DNA from: Gammaproteobacteria bacterium
GTDB taxonomy: Bacteria > Pseudomonadota > Gammaproteobacteria > Competibacterales > Competibacteraceae
Assembly (NCBI GenBank): GCA_003562535.1
Contig: PWUP01000251.1
Location: 1 to 6,118 of the forward strand
Reading direction: 5' to 3'
Length of the DNA stretch: 6,118 nt
Shown: positions 1 to 5,316 of the stretch, in pieces
Layout of the letters: each line of letters begins with the position of its first letter
Position numbering within the stretch: the first letter of the stretch is position 1
Position numbers and translations under genes: made by a program
The notes under the pieces: model-generated
The model's database searches: none
The model's input: the letters and a program-made list of their open reading frames with translations, nothing else
What the model was told of the DNA's origin: nothing

Positions 1-545
1 AAGTCGGTGCGGGAGCCGCCGGGTTTGATTACACCAAGCTCGATGCCAATGGTAATGACTTACCCGCCAGTGCGTTGAACTGGTCGTGTGTGCGCGATAA
101 CGTCACTGGGCTGATCTGGGAAGTGAAGGTCGATGATCCGGAGCATTTGCGGCATAAGGATCATACCTACACTTGGTACAACCCCGATCCCAACACCAAT
201 GGCGGCAGTGCCGGTACCCAGGACGGAGGCACCTGTACTGGCAGCGCCTGTTACACCCACGCCTTCGTGCAGGCGGTGAACGCCCAGGGGTTGTGTGGGG
301 CGAGTGACTGGCGGATGCCGACACGCAGTGAGCTGATGTCGATTGTGGATAACGGGCGGTTCAATCCGGCCATTGACAACGACTACTTCCCGAACACGCC
401 AAGTTCTTCGTATTGGTCGTCCTCGCCCTACGCCTACGGCGGCTGGCATGCGTGGGGCGTCAGTTTCTATAATGGCCGTGTCGGCTGGAGTGACAACGAC
501 AACAGCGACTACGTCCGCGTCCGGTTGGTTCGCGCGGGACAGTGA
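1..545 (+). CDS. DUF1566 / Lcl C-terminal domain protein, 5'-truncated, with hypervariable C-terminus
   Basis: The reading frame is open from the left edge (first whole codon at base 3) to a TGA at 543-545. This gives 180 visible residues; the true start and any signal peptide lie outside the window. Family hallmarks are visible: a W-S-C-V-R-D-N-V-T-G-L-I-W-E-V stretch (residues 27-41), D-W-R-M-P-T-R-S-E-L (102-111), F-P-N-T-P (129-133), W-S-S-S-P (138-142) and the closing V-R-L-V-R (173-177). DUF1566 domains are usually exported or surface proteins of C-type-lectin-like fold; in Legionella Lcl the domain is linked to adhesion. Four visible cysteines (29, 78, 83, 98) could form disulfides, as expected outside the cytoplasm. 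The last 44 codons form a variable module shared with the next gene and look like a DGR variable region. The ligand is unknown. Family assignment is firm; the role as a diversified binding protein is inferred. Confidence 0.85.
   Translation, partial: VGAGAAGFDYTKLDANGNDLPASALNWSCVRDNVTGLIWEVKVDDPEHLRHKDHTYTWYNPDPNTNGGSAGTQDGGTCTGSACYTHAFVQAVNAQGLCGASDWRMPTRSELMSIVDNGRFNPAIDNDYFPNTPSSSYWSSSPYAYGGWHAWGVSFYNGRVGWSDNDNSDYVRVRLVRAGQ
414..545 (+). repeat. Variable-region-like repeat, copy 1 (putative DGR VR)
   Basis: These 132 bases at the 3' end of the first DUF1566 gene align gap-free with 1151-1282. I count 27 mismatches: 23 at codon positions 1 or 2 and only 4 at position 3. In 18 of the 23, one of the two copies carries an A. 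Variable codons here are TAC, GGC, CAT, AGT, TAT, AAT, CGT, GAC, AAC, AGC and GTC, nearly all of NNC or NNT form, as expected if they derive from AAC/AAT in a template repeat. Constant stretches (414-434, 450-461, 516-533) are identical between copies. TGG at 444-446 is not explained by adenine mutagenesis of AAC/AAT. The template repeat and reverse transcriptase are not in the window. Confidence 0.6.
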
Positions 546-553
546 TTAAAGAC

Positions 554-588
554 AGGTACGAGGTGCGAGGTACTAGGTTAAAGGTAAA
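554..588. repeat. Five tandem 7-base repeats, consensus AGGTNNN
   Basis: Five consecutive heptamers read AGGTACG, AGGTGCG, AGGTACT, AGGTTAA and AGGTAAA, starting 8 bases after the stop of the first DUF1566 gene. A looser copy (AGGTAGA) appears at 608-614. The array is in the non-coding spacer. It may belong to a dispersed short-repeat family of the genome, but only a genome search would show that. No function is evident. Confidence 0.7.
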
Positions 589-648
589 AGCCAAATCCGT
601 GGATAAAGGTAGATTCGAGACACGAGTTTTTTCTTTAACCTCGCACCT
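561..648. repeat. Imperfect inverted repeat / possible long hairpin in the intergenic spacer
   Basis: Bases 634-648 are the exact reverse complement of AGGTGCG + AGGTTAAA. The left arm has both blocks at 561-567 and 575-582, separated by one extra heptamer (AGGTACT, 568-574). Transcribed, this could form a 15-bp stem with a 7-base bulge and a loop of about 51 bases. T residues (627-632) lie inside the loop rather than after the stem, so it is not a classical intrinsic terminator. It could be a repeat-derived palindrome, a processing site or a by-product of opposing heptamer arrays. Confidence 0.5.
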
Positions 649-721
649 TTCTGTTCAAGGGCGGCATGAAGCGCCGAATGGTGCGGTTAATCGGCTGGCC
701 TAGGTCGGATTCGTTAACGAC

Positions 722-726
722 AGGAG
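722..726 (+). promoter_or_regulatory. Ribosome binding site of the second DUF1566 gene
   Basis: AGGAG lies 7 bases before the ATG at 734. This supports 734 over the second in-frame ATG at 743. No convincing -10/-35 pair is visible in the 188-base spacer, so the gene may be co-transcribed with the first one or use a non-sigma70 promoter. A 10-base palindrome (TCGTTAACGA, 711-720) sits directly upstream. Confidence 0.75.
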
Positions 727-733
727 AACCCTA

Positions 734-1282
734 ATGACCCGTATGCAATGGGTTGTAGCCCTATTGATGGTACTGAGTGTCACCACCGCCCCAGCTTGGG
801 CAGAGGTGGTGTGTACTAATCAGAACACCGCTGTGCCGGCCACCACGCCGACGGAGGATTTCGTCCTGCATGGTGACGGCACGGTGATGCACACCCGCAC
901 CGGACTGATGTGGATGCGCTGCAGCCTGGGTCAGAGTTGGACTGGCAGCGGTTGTGATGGTAGTGCAAGCGGCTACACCTGGCGGAATGCCTTGAATGCA
1001 GCGCAGGATGTCAACCATACCGGTGGTTTTGCCGGCCACACCGACTGGCGGCTGCCCAACAAAAACGAGCTGGAGTCTATTGTCGAGCAACGGTGCTGGG
1101 CACCGGCCATCAATGCAGCGGTATTTCCGAACACGCCAAGCTTGTGGTCTTGGTCGTCCTCGCCCTACGCCGACTACAGCTATCGTGCGTGGGGCGTCTT
1201 TTTCCTTAGTGGCCATGTCAGCTGGGGTAACAAAAGTGGCAGTGGCAACGGCCGCGTCCGGTTGGTTCGCACGGGACAGTGA
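734..1282 (+). CDS. Secreted DUF1566 / Lcl C-terminal domain protein with hypervariable C-terminus
   Basis: This is a complete 182-residue protein. Residues 1-23 form a Sec signal peptide (T-R start, hydrophobic core V-V-A-L-L-M-V-L, A-W-A before the likely cut), so the mature protein is periplasmic or exported. The DUF1566 domain fills the rest: T-R-T-G-L-M-W-M (54-61), D-W-R-L-P-N-K-N-E-L-E-S-I-V (104-117), F-P-N-T-P-S (131-136), W-S-S-S-P-Y-A (140-146) and V-R-L-V-R (175-179). Cysteines 27, 63, 74 and 121 could pair as disulfides. No lipobox is seen. From residue 140 the protein is colinear with the preceding gene; variable residues are D-Y-S-Y-R at 147-151 and scattered sites through 157-174. 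The N-terminal halves are much less alike. The likely role is a surface or periplasmic ligand-binding lectin-like protein diversified by a DGR. The family is firm; the diversification is inferred. Confidence 0.87.
   Translation: MTRMQWVVALLMVLSVTTAPAWAEVVCTNQNTAVPATTPTEDFVLHGDGTVMHTRTGLMWMRCSLGQSWTGSGCDGSASGYTWRNALNAAQDVNHTGGFAGHTDWRLPNKNELESIVEQRCWAPAINAAVFPNTPSLWSWSSSPYADYSYRAWGVFFLSGHVSWGNKSGSGNGRVRLVRTGQ
1151..1282 (+). repeat. Variable-region-like repeat, copy 2 (putative DGR VR)
   Basis: This is the partner of 414-545 at the 3' end of the second DUF1566 gene, of equal length with no indels. Variable codons here are GAC, TAC, AGC, TAT, CGT, TTT, CTT, AGT, CAT, GGT, AAC, AAA and GGC, again mostly NNC/NNT. 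Across 44 codons only one difference is silent (AGC/AGT). All 24 codons coding the same residue or stop, other than that one, use the identical codon in both copies. The last 30 bases match copy 1 at 29 positions. Such DNA-level identity of the constant codons, beside scrambled variable codons, fits copying from a common template better than ordinary divergence. Confidence 0.6.
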
Positions 1283-1329
1283 TTTGGGCCGCGTAGAAGC
1301 TTGGGTTTTTCAAGTATAAGATCAACAAG

Positions 1330-1348
1330 GCGAGGCCAAACCCCTCGC
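1330..1348 (-). terminator. Weak hairpin between convergent genes, possible terminator
   Basis: GCGAGG at 1330-1335 pairs with CCTCGC at 1343-1348 (6 bp, 7-base loop). It lies just past the stop of the minus-strand hydrolase, with only a mixed T-containing tail (TTGTTGATCTT on that strand). It could end transcription of the hydrolase, and less likely of the DUF1566 gene. The stem is short and the T-run poor, so this is tentative. Confidence 0.3.
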
Positions 1349-1355
1349 ACTCGCA

Positions 1356-2411
1356 TCAAAAATCAGTCAGTAGCATCGCCTCAAGCACCGCCTGCGGGCA
1401 TTCCTCTTGGGGCACATGCCCACAGCCAGGTAAAACCACCGCTTGAGCATTAGGTAGCTCAGCGGCCACGCGCAGTGAATCGTCTGGGCTGACCACCCGA
1501 TCTTCCGCGCCGATAATCACCTGCGTTGGCTGGGTGATCTGAGCTAATTGGGCACTCACGGTCACTGGGCTGGATAGGGAACGTGCCAGTAAGGCTCCCC
1601 AAGCCAGATCCCAATCTTGTATCTCAGTATGCAGGGTGCTCAAGCTACGGCGTTCATCATCGATGAGTTGAGGATCATGGTAAGACAGCTCCAGCAGCCA
1701 ATGCGTGGTGCCGAGTTGCCGAGCCAACCACAGACTGATGCGCTGCATCTGAGGCAAGCGAGTCAACCACTCAGGCAAAGTCGGACGTTGTACATACACC
1801 CAAGGATTGATTAACACCAATGCACTGACCCGTTCTGGTGCCATCAAGGCGGCTTCCATAGCTAAGGTAGCACCAGAGGAATTCCCCACCAGCACGGCCT
1901 GTTCAATCCCCTTGGCGTCTAAAAAAGCCCATAAATGCGCTAATGCAGCCTCTTTGCTATAAGGGTTATCGCCTTGCCATTGCAACGGTTTGGCGCTCAA
2001 ACCATAAGGCAGTTGATCGTAAGCCAATACCGCCCGATCAGCGCTGAGTGCCTCTATGAGCGGGTTCCAAGTGAAGCTATTAAAAGTAAACCCATGCAGC
2101 AGCACCCAAGGCGGCTCAGAGTCGCCAGCGCCCTCAGTCTGCGGCGGCGATTGCAGGTAATGGATCAATAGATCGGGATTACCCGCGCTAGGAATAGCCA
2201 CAAACTGACTGTCTGCGCGCGCAACCTCTTGAGCTGAGGACGTGCCGCTGATGGACTGGGTCGAAATCAGCAACGGCCCAATGAGTACCAGTAGTAGGCT
2301 TAGGGTAAATACACTGCCAAGCAGTATAATTAAAAATTTGATTATGCGACGTTTTATGGAAAGCATTGCACGAAGAGTATTATCAATTGGCCGATCATGC
2401 CGTGTGAACAT
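1356..2411 (-). CDS. Membrane-anchored alpha/beta hydrolase
   Basis: This is a 351-residue alpha/beta-hydrolase-fold protein. A basic N-terminus (residues 16-25, S-I-K-R-R-I-I-K) is followed by one hydrophobic segment at about 24-49, suggesting an uncleaved signal anchor with the catalytic domain in the periplasm. Visible motifs are the oxyanion-hole H-G-F at 106-108, nucleophile elbow G-N-S-S-G at 176-180 (Ser178), acid in G-A-E-D at 301-304 (Asp304) and His332 in G-C-G-H-V. The triad is therefore complete. The region between about 205 and 285 would be the cap domain that sets specificity. The family includes esterases, haloalkane dehalogenase-like and C-C bond hydrolases, so the substrate cannot be called. 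Start: ATG at 2411 is the longest option; an internal ATG at codon 16 (2366) would give a more typical short basic N-tail. Neither has a clear ribosome binding site. It is convergent with the DUF1566 genes, divergent from proA, and probably a single-gene transcript. Confidence 0.88.
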   Translation of the reverse strand: MFTRHDRPIDNTLRAMLSIKRRIIKFLIILLGSVFTLSLLLVLIGPLLISTQSISGTSSAQEVARADSQFVAIPSAGNPDLLIHYLQSPPQTEGAGDSEPPWVLLHGFTFNSFTWNPLIEALSADRAVLAYDQLPYGLSAKPLQWQGDNPYSKEAALAHLWAFLDAKGIEQAVLVGNSSGATLAMEAALMAPERVSALVLINPWVYVQRPTLPEWLTRLPQMQRISLWLARQLGTTHWLLELSYHDPQLIDDERRSLSTLHTEIQDWDLAWGALLARSLSSPVTVSAQLAQITQPTQVIIGAEDRVVSPDDSLRVAAELPNAQAVVLPGCGHVPQEECPQAVLEAMLLTDF

Positions 2412-2434
2412 TAATACTGATTACCGCCAGCAGG

Positions 2435-2440
2435 GTTATA
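2435..2440 (-). promoter_or_regulatory. Possible -10 box for the hydrolase gene (overlaps the proA -10)
   Basis: On the minus strand these bases read TATAAC, 23 bases before the hydrolase ATG at 2411. The central TTATAA is palindromic, so the same bases could serve both directions. No clear -35 is visible. This is weak, sequence-only evidence. Confidence 0.3.
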
Positions 2441-2442
2441 AT
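2437..2442 (+). promoter_or_regulatory. Probable sigma70 -10 box (TATAAT) of the proA operon
   Basis: There is a perfect TATAAT in the 60-base spacer between the divergent hydrolase and proA, 29 bases before the proA ATG. This would leave a leader of about 20-25 bases. No good -35 hexamer sits at the usual spacing (the region near 2411-2420 is TTAATACTGA), so an activator may be needed or the promoter may be modest. It is the only good -10 in the spacer on this strand. Confidence 0.5.
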
Positions 2443-2471
2443 GCCTGCAATCACACTTTCTGGATAGCCCT

Positions 2472-3746
2472 ATGAACTCAGCAAACTCAACCGAATCTGT
2501 TGCCGATTATATGCGTGCCGTTGGCCAACGCGCCCGCAGTGCGGCACGCGCCATTGGCCGTGCTGAAAGTGGCGTGAAAAATACCGCCTTATTAGCGATT
2601 GCGGCGACCATTGAAGCGCAAGTGACGACTCTGCGGACTGAAAATCAGCGCGATCTACAGGCTGGGCAAGCCGCTGGCTTGGATGAGGCGCTGCTTGATC
2701 GGCTGGAACTCACCCCAGCGCGAACCATTGACATGGCCCAGGGGTTGCGGGAAATCGCCGCACTGCCTGACCCGGTGGGTGAAATCGAAGCCCTCAGCTC
2801 TCGACCCAGCGGGATTCAAGTCGGGCGGATGCGGGTGCCGTTGGGGGTGATCGGCATCATCTACGAATCACGGCCTAATGTGACCGCTGATGCGGCAGGT
2901 CTATGTCTAAAAGCGGGCAATGCCACCATTTTACGCGGTGGCTCCGAAGCGATTCATTCCAACCGTGCGATTGCGGACTGTATTCGCAATGGTTTAGCGC
3001 GTGCCGGTTTGCCCGCCGATGTGGTGCAATTGGTGGAAACCACGGATCGAGCCGCTGTGGGTGAATTGATTCGTATGAATGAATACGTCGATGTGGTGGT
3101 GCCACGGGGCGGCAAGGGGCTGATCGAGCGAGTCACCCGTGAAGCGCAAGTGCCGGTGATTAAACATCTGGACGGCGTGTGCCATGTCTATATTGATGAC
3201 CAAGCCGATCTTGACAAGGCGCTGGCCATTGCCATTAACGCCAAAACTCACCGTTATGGCGTGTGTAACGCTATGGAGACTTTGTTAGTGGCGGCAACAG
3301 TGGCTGAGACCATTCTGCCGCAACTGGCCGAACGCTACCGTGAGCAAGGTGTGGAACTGCGCGGCTGTGAGCGCACCTGTGCGCTGATTGCCGCCCAAGC
3401 CGCCAGCGAAGAGGACTGGCGCACCGAATATCTAGGCCCCATACTGGCCATTCGCATTGTTGATGATATGGCTGAAGCGATTGAGCATATCGAGACCTAT
3501 GGCTCTCACCATACGGATGTGATTGTCACTGAACACTATACTCGGGCGCGGCAGTTTCTGCGCGAGGTCGATTCCAGCTCGGTGATGGTGAACGCTTCCA
3601 GTCGTTTTGCCGATGGTTTTGAATACGGTCTCGGCGCGGAAATCGGCATTTCCACCGATAAGCTCCATGCCCGTGGTCCGGTAGGATTAGAGGGGCTGAC
3701 CACGCGCAAGTACATTGTGCTGGGTGATGGTCAGGTGCGCACCTAA
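2472..3746 (+). CDS. proA: Gamma-glutamyl phosphate reductase (glutamate-5-semialdehyde dehydrogenase)
   Basis: ProA performs the second step of proline synthesis: NADPH-dependent reduction of L-glutamyl 5-phosphate to glutamate 5-semialdehyde, in the cytoplasm. The 424-residue product is close to E. coli ProA (417). Landmarks are P-L-G-V-I-G-I-I-Y-E-S-R-P-N (about 123-136), the following L-K-A-G-N-A-T-I-L-R-G-G-S-E-A nucleotide-binding region, P-R-G-G-K-G-L-I, and the catalytic cysteine in N-A-K-T-H-R-Y-G-V-C-N-A (Cys265). The C-terminal G-A-E-I-G-I-S-T-D-K-L-H-A-R-G-P-V-G-L-E-G-L block is intact. The ATG at 2472 is the first candidate, with only a weak TGGA (2461-2464) as ribosome binding site. 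It is first gene of the cluster; nadD follows after 21 bases. proB, its usual pathway partner, is not in the window. Confidence 0.97.
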   Translation: MNSANSTESVADYMRAVGQRARSAARAIGRAESGVKNTALLAIAATIEAQVTTLRTENQRDLQAGQAAGLDEALLDRLELTPARTIDMAQGLREIAALPDPVGEIEALSSRPSGIQVGRMRVPLGVIGIIYESRPNVTADAAGLCLKAGNATILRGGSEAIHSNRAIADCIRNGLARAGLPADVVQLVETTDRAAVGELIRMNEYVDVVVPRGGKGLIERVTREAQVPVIKHLDGVCHVYIDDQADLDKALAIAINAKTHRYGVCNAMETLLVAATVAETILPQLAERYREQGVELRGCERTCALIAAQAASEEDWRTEYLGPILAIRIVDDMAEAIEHIETYGSHHTDVIVTEHYTRARQFLREVDSSSVMVNASSRFADGFEYGLGAEIGISTDKLHARGPVGLEGLTTRKYIVLGDGQVRT

Positions 3747-3767
3747 GCGGCTGGGTTTGCCTGACTG

Positions 3768-4454
3768 GTGTTAACTGCGCCTATTGGGATTTTCGGCGGC
3801 ACCTTTGATCCGATTCACTACGGTCATCTGCGGGTGGCTTTAGAGGCGTTCGAAGCGTTGCCGTTGGCTGAGTTGCGTTTTTTGGTCGCTCGGCAACCGC
3901 CGCACCGCGACACTCCGAGCGTGACCGCTGAACAGCGTTTGGCCTTGCTGCAGCAAGCCGTGGCCGAACAACCCGGGTTTGTGGTCGATGCGCGTGAGTT
4001 ACACCGCAGCGGACCGTCCTATACCGTCGATACCTTAGCTTCACTGCGTGCCGAATGGCCGACTACCCCGCTGTGTCTGCTGATCGGGCGGGATGCCTTT
4101 GGTGCCTTGCACCGCTGGTCGCGCTGGCAGCAGTTGTTCGAGTTGGCGCATATTGTGGTCTTGACTCGCCCTGGCAACTGGCCTGAATTATCGCCAGAGT
4201 TAAGCGCTGAAGTCACGACCCGCCAGTTACCTACAGCACAGGCTCTGCAACACCAGTTGGCCGGTGGTCTATGGTTTCAGGCGGTGACTCCATTGGCGAT
4301 TTCCGCTACCCATATTCGGGCCCTATTGGCTGCAGGACGCTCACCGCGCTATCTCATGCCGGATGCGGTCTACACCACTATTGTCACGCAGGGGCTTTAC
4401 CGTGCTGGGCATACCCACCCATGTTCTACTGATACTGATATAAGCCGAAAATAA
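3768..4454 (+). CDS. nadD: Nicotinate-mononucleotide adenylyltransferase
   Basis: NadD transfers AMP from ATP to nicotinate mononucleotide, giving deamido-NAD, the penultimate step of NAD synthesis in the cytoplasm. The 228-residue product has the nucleotidyltransferase signature G-G-T-F-D-P-I-H-Y-G-H at residues 10-20 (the H-x-G-H is His17-His20), L-L-I-G-R-D-A-F, and the C-terminal I-S-A-T-H-I-R motif at 178-184, followed by P-R-Y-L-M-P-D-A-V. Start choice: an in-frame TGA lies at 3762-3764, and between it and the catalytic motif the only usual start is GTG at 3768 (CTG at 3765 is less likely), so a GTG start is nearly forced. No good ribosome binding site is seen, so translation may be coupled to proA upstream (gap 21 bases). 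The last 15 or so residues, rich in T, H, D and S, extend beyond the conserved domain. Confidence 0.96.
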   Translation: MLTAPIGIFGGTFDPIHYGHLRVALEAFEALPLAELRFLVARQPPHRDTPSVTAEQRLALLQQAVAEQPGFVVDARELHRSGPSYTVDTLASLRAEWPTTPLCLLIGRDAFGALHRWSRWQQLFELAHIVVLTRPGNWPELSPELSAEVTTRQLPTAQALQHQLAGGLWFQAVTPLAISATHIRALLAAGRSPRYLMPDAVYTTIVTQGLYRAGHTHPCSTDTDISRK

Positions 4455-4459
4455 GGGGG
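4453..4459 (+). promoter_or_regulatory. Ribosome binding site of rsfS, overlapping the nadD stop codon
   Basis: AAGGGGG begins inside the TAA stop of nadD (4452-4454) and lies 8 bases before the TTG at 4468. It is the strongest Shine-Dalgarno-like site in the operon and decides the rsfS start as TTG, since no in-frame ATG occurs until deep inside the domain. Confidence 0.7.
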
Positions 4460-4467
4460 TTAACTTT

Positions 4468-4827
4468 TTGGAATTACAACAGTTAAAAACTCAAGTGCTA
4501 GAGGCGCTCGCAGACCGTAAAGGGCATGATATCCGCGTGCTGGATGTCCGCGAGAGGGCCAGTTTTACCGATTTAATGATTATTGCTACCGGTCAATCGA
4601 CCCGCCAAGTCAAAGCACTGGCTGAGCAGGTCATTGAGGTGTGTAAAGCGCAAGGGCTGCGTCCCCTTGGCGTTGAGGGTGAGCAAGAAGGTGAGTGGAT
4701 ATTGGTGGATTTAGGCGATGTAGTGGTACACATTATGCTACCGAAAATCCGCGATTTTTACAGTCTTGATACCTTGTGGTCGGTGCCGGAATTGCAGCCG
4801 GCGCGGCACTCCTCGCCGCATCACTGA
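4468..4827 (+). CDS. rsfS: Ribosomal silencing factor RsfS (YbeB/DUF143)
   Basis: RsfS binds ribosomal protein uL14 on the large subunit and blocks joining of the 30S subunit, lowering translation in stationary phase or starvation. The 119-residue product matches the family along its length: D-I-R-V-L-D-V (21-27), F-T-D-L-M-I-I-A-T-G-Q-S-T-R-Q-V (33-48), L-G-V-E-G-E (67-72), D-L-G-D-V-V-V-H (81-88), and Y-S-L-D-T-L-W-S (98-105). E. coli RsfS is 105 residues; the excess here is a C-terminal tail (106-119) rich in P, H and S. The start is TTG, chosen because AAGGGGG lies 8 bases upstream and the first in-frame ATG codes Met37 within the conserved domain. It lies 13 bases after nadD, its frequent neighbour in bacteria. 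Confidence 0.96.
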   Translation: MELQQLKTQVLEALADRKGHDIRVLDVRERASFTDLMIIATGQSTRQVKALAEQVIEVCKAQGLRPLGVEGEQEGEWILVDLGDVVVHIMLPKIRDFYSLDTLWSVPELQPARHSSPHH

Positions 4828-4841
4828 CTCTGGGCACGGCG

Positions 4842-5312
4842 ATGCGAATACAGGTACTGGCTCTAGGCACTCGGATGCCGGACTGGGTTAATGCTGGGGT
4901 AGCGGCCTATCGTCAGCGATTACCGCGCACCTGGCAGTTGCAACTCATTGAGCTGCCTTTGGCCAAGCGAGGGCGTAAACCCGTGACCGAACAGGTGCAA
5001 GCCGATGAAGGACGCCGTTTGCTGGCTGCGGTACCCCCCGCCAGCCAACTCATCGCCTTGCACGAACACGGCGCACAGTGGAGCACGGCGCAGTTAGCGA
5101 CAGCGCTGACGGACTGGTCACACGATGGCCGTGATAGGACGCTGGTTATCGGCGGGCCGGATGGCTTATCTCCCGAGGTGTTGACACAAGCCGAACTGCA
5201 CTGGTCCTTGTCCAAATTGACATTACCTCATGCACTGGTGCGCATTATTGTGTTAGAACAATTGTATCGGGCTTGGAGTCTGCTGAATAATCACCCTTAT
5301 CATCGAGCATAG
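4842..5312 (+). CDS. rlmH: 23S rRNA pseudouridine-1915 N3-methyltransferase
   Basis: RlmH is a SPOUT-family methyltransferase that uses SAM to methylate pseudouridine 1915 in helix 69 of 23S rRNA on assembled 70S ribosomes; it acts as a dimer. The product has 156 residues (E. coli 155). Motifs are the start M-R-I-Q-V-L-A-L-G-T-R-M-P-D-W-V, K-R-G-R at 42-45, the SAM-binding I-G-G-P-D-G-L-S (103-110), T-L-P-H-A-L-V-R (127-134) and the C-terminal N-H-P-Y-H-R (150-155) of the trefoil knot. The reading frame stays open upstream to a GTG at 4776 within rsfS, but the family N-terminus begins exactly at the ATG at 4842, which also avoids a 52-base overlap. The ribosome binding site is weak. It starts 14 bases after rsfS; maf follows after 4 bases, pointing to translational coupling. 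Confidence 0.97.
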   Translation: MRIQVLALGTRMPDWVNAGVAAYRQRLPRTWQLQLIELPLAKRGRKPVTEQVQADEGRRLLAAVPPASQLIALHEHGAQWSTAQLATALTDWSHDGRDRTLVIGGPDGLSPEVLTQAELHWSLSKLTLPHALVRIIVLEQLYRAWSLLNNHPYHRA

Positions 5313-5316
5313 CCGC

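Noticed and set aside
60..449. A 129-residue minus-strand open frame under the first DUF1566 gene
   Set aside because: It is antisense to a well-supported conserved domain and its sequence is low-complexity and unrecognisable.
554..648. A CRISPR array
   Set aside because: The units are 7 bases and contiguous without unique spacers.
561..648. An intrinsic terminator after the first DUF1566 gene
   Set aside because: The T-run (627-632) is inside the loop, before the right arm, and the loop is about 51 bases.
546..733. A DGR template repeat or accessory gene in the spacer between the DUF1566 genes
   Set aside because: I looked for a copy of the 132-base variable module in both orientations and found none; the spacer holds only the heptamer repeats, the inverted arm and the palindrome.
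761..1216. A 151-residue open frame on the minus strand under the second DUF1566 gene
   Set aside because: It is a composition shadow: the opposite strand encodes a clear signal peptide and domain, and the minus-strand product has no recognisable motif.
4776..4841. A 22-residue N-terminal extension of RlmH from GTG at 4776
   Set aside because: It overlaps rsfS by 52 bases. The conserved RlmH N-terminus starts at the ATG at 4842, and the 156-residue length then matches the family.
4913..5215. A 100-residue minus-strand open frame inside rlmH
   Set aside because: It lies wholly antisense to a conserved gene and shows no family motif.
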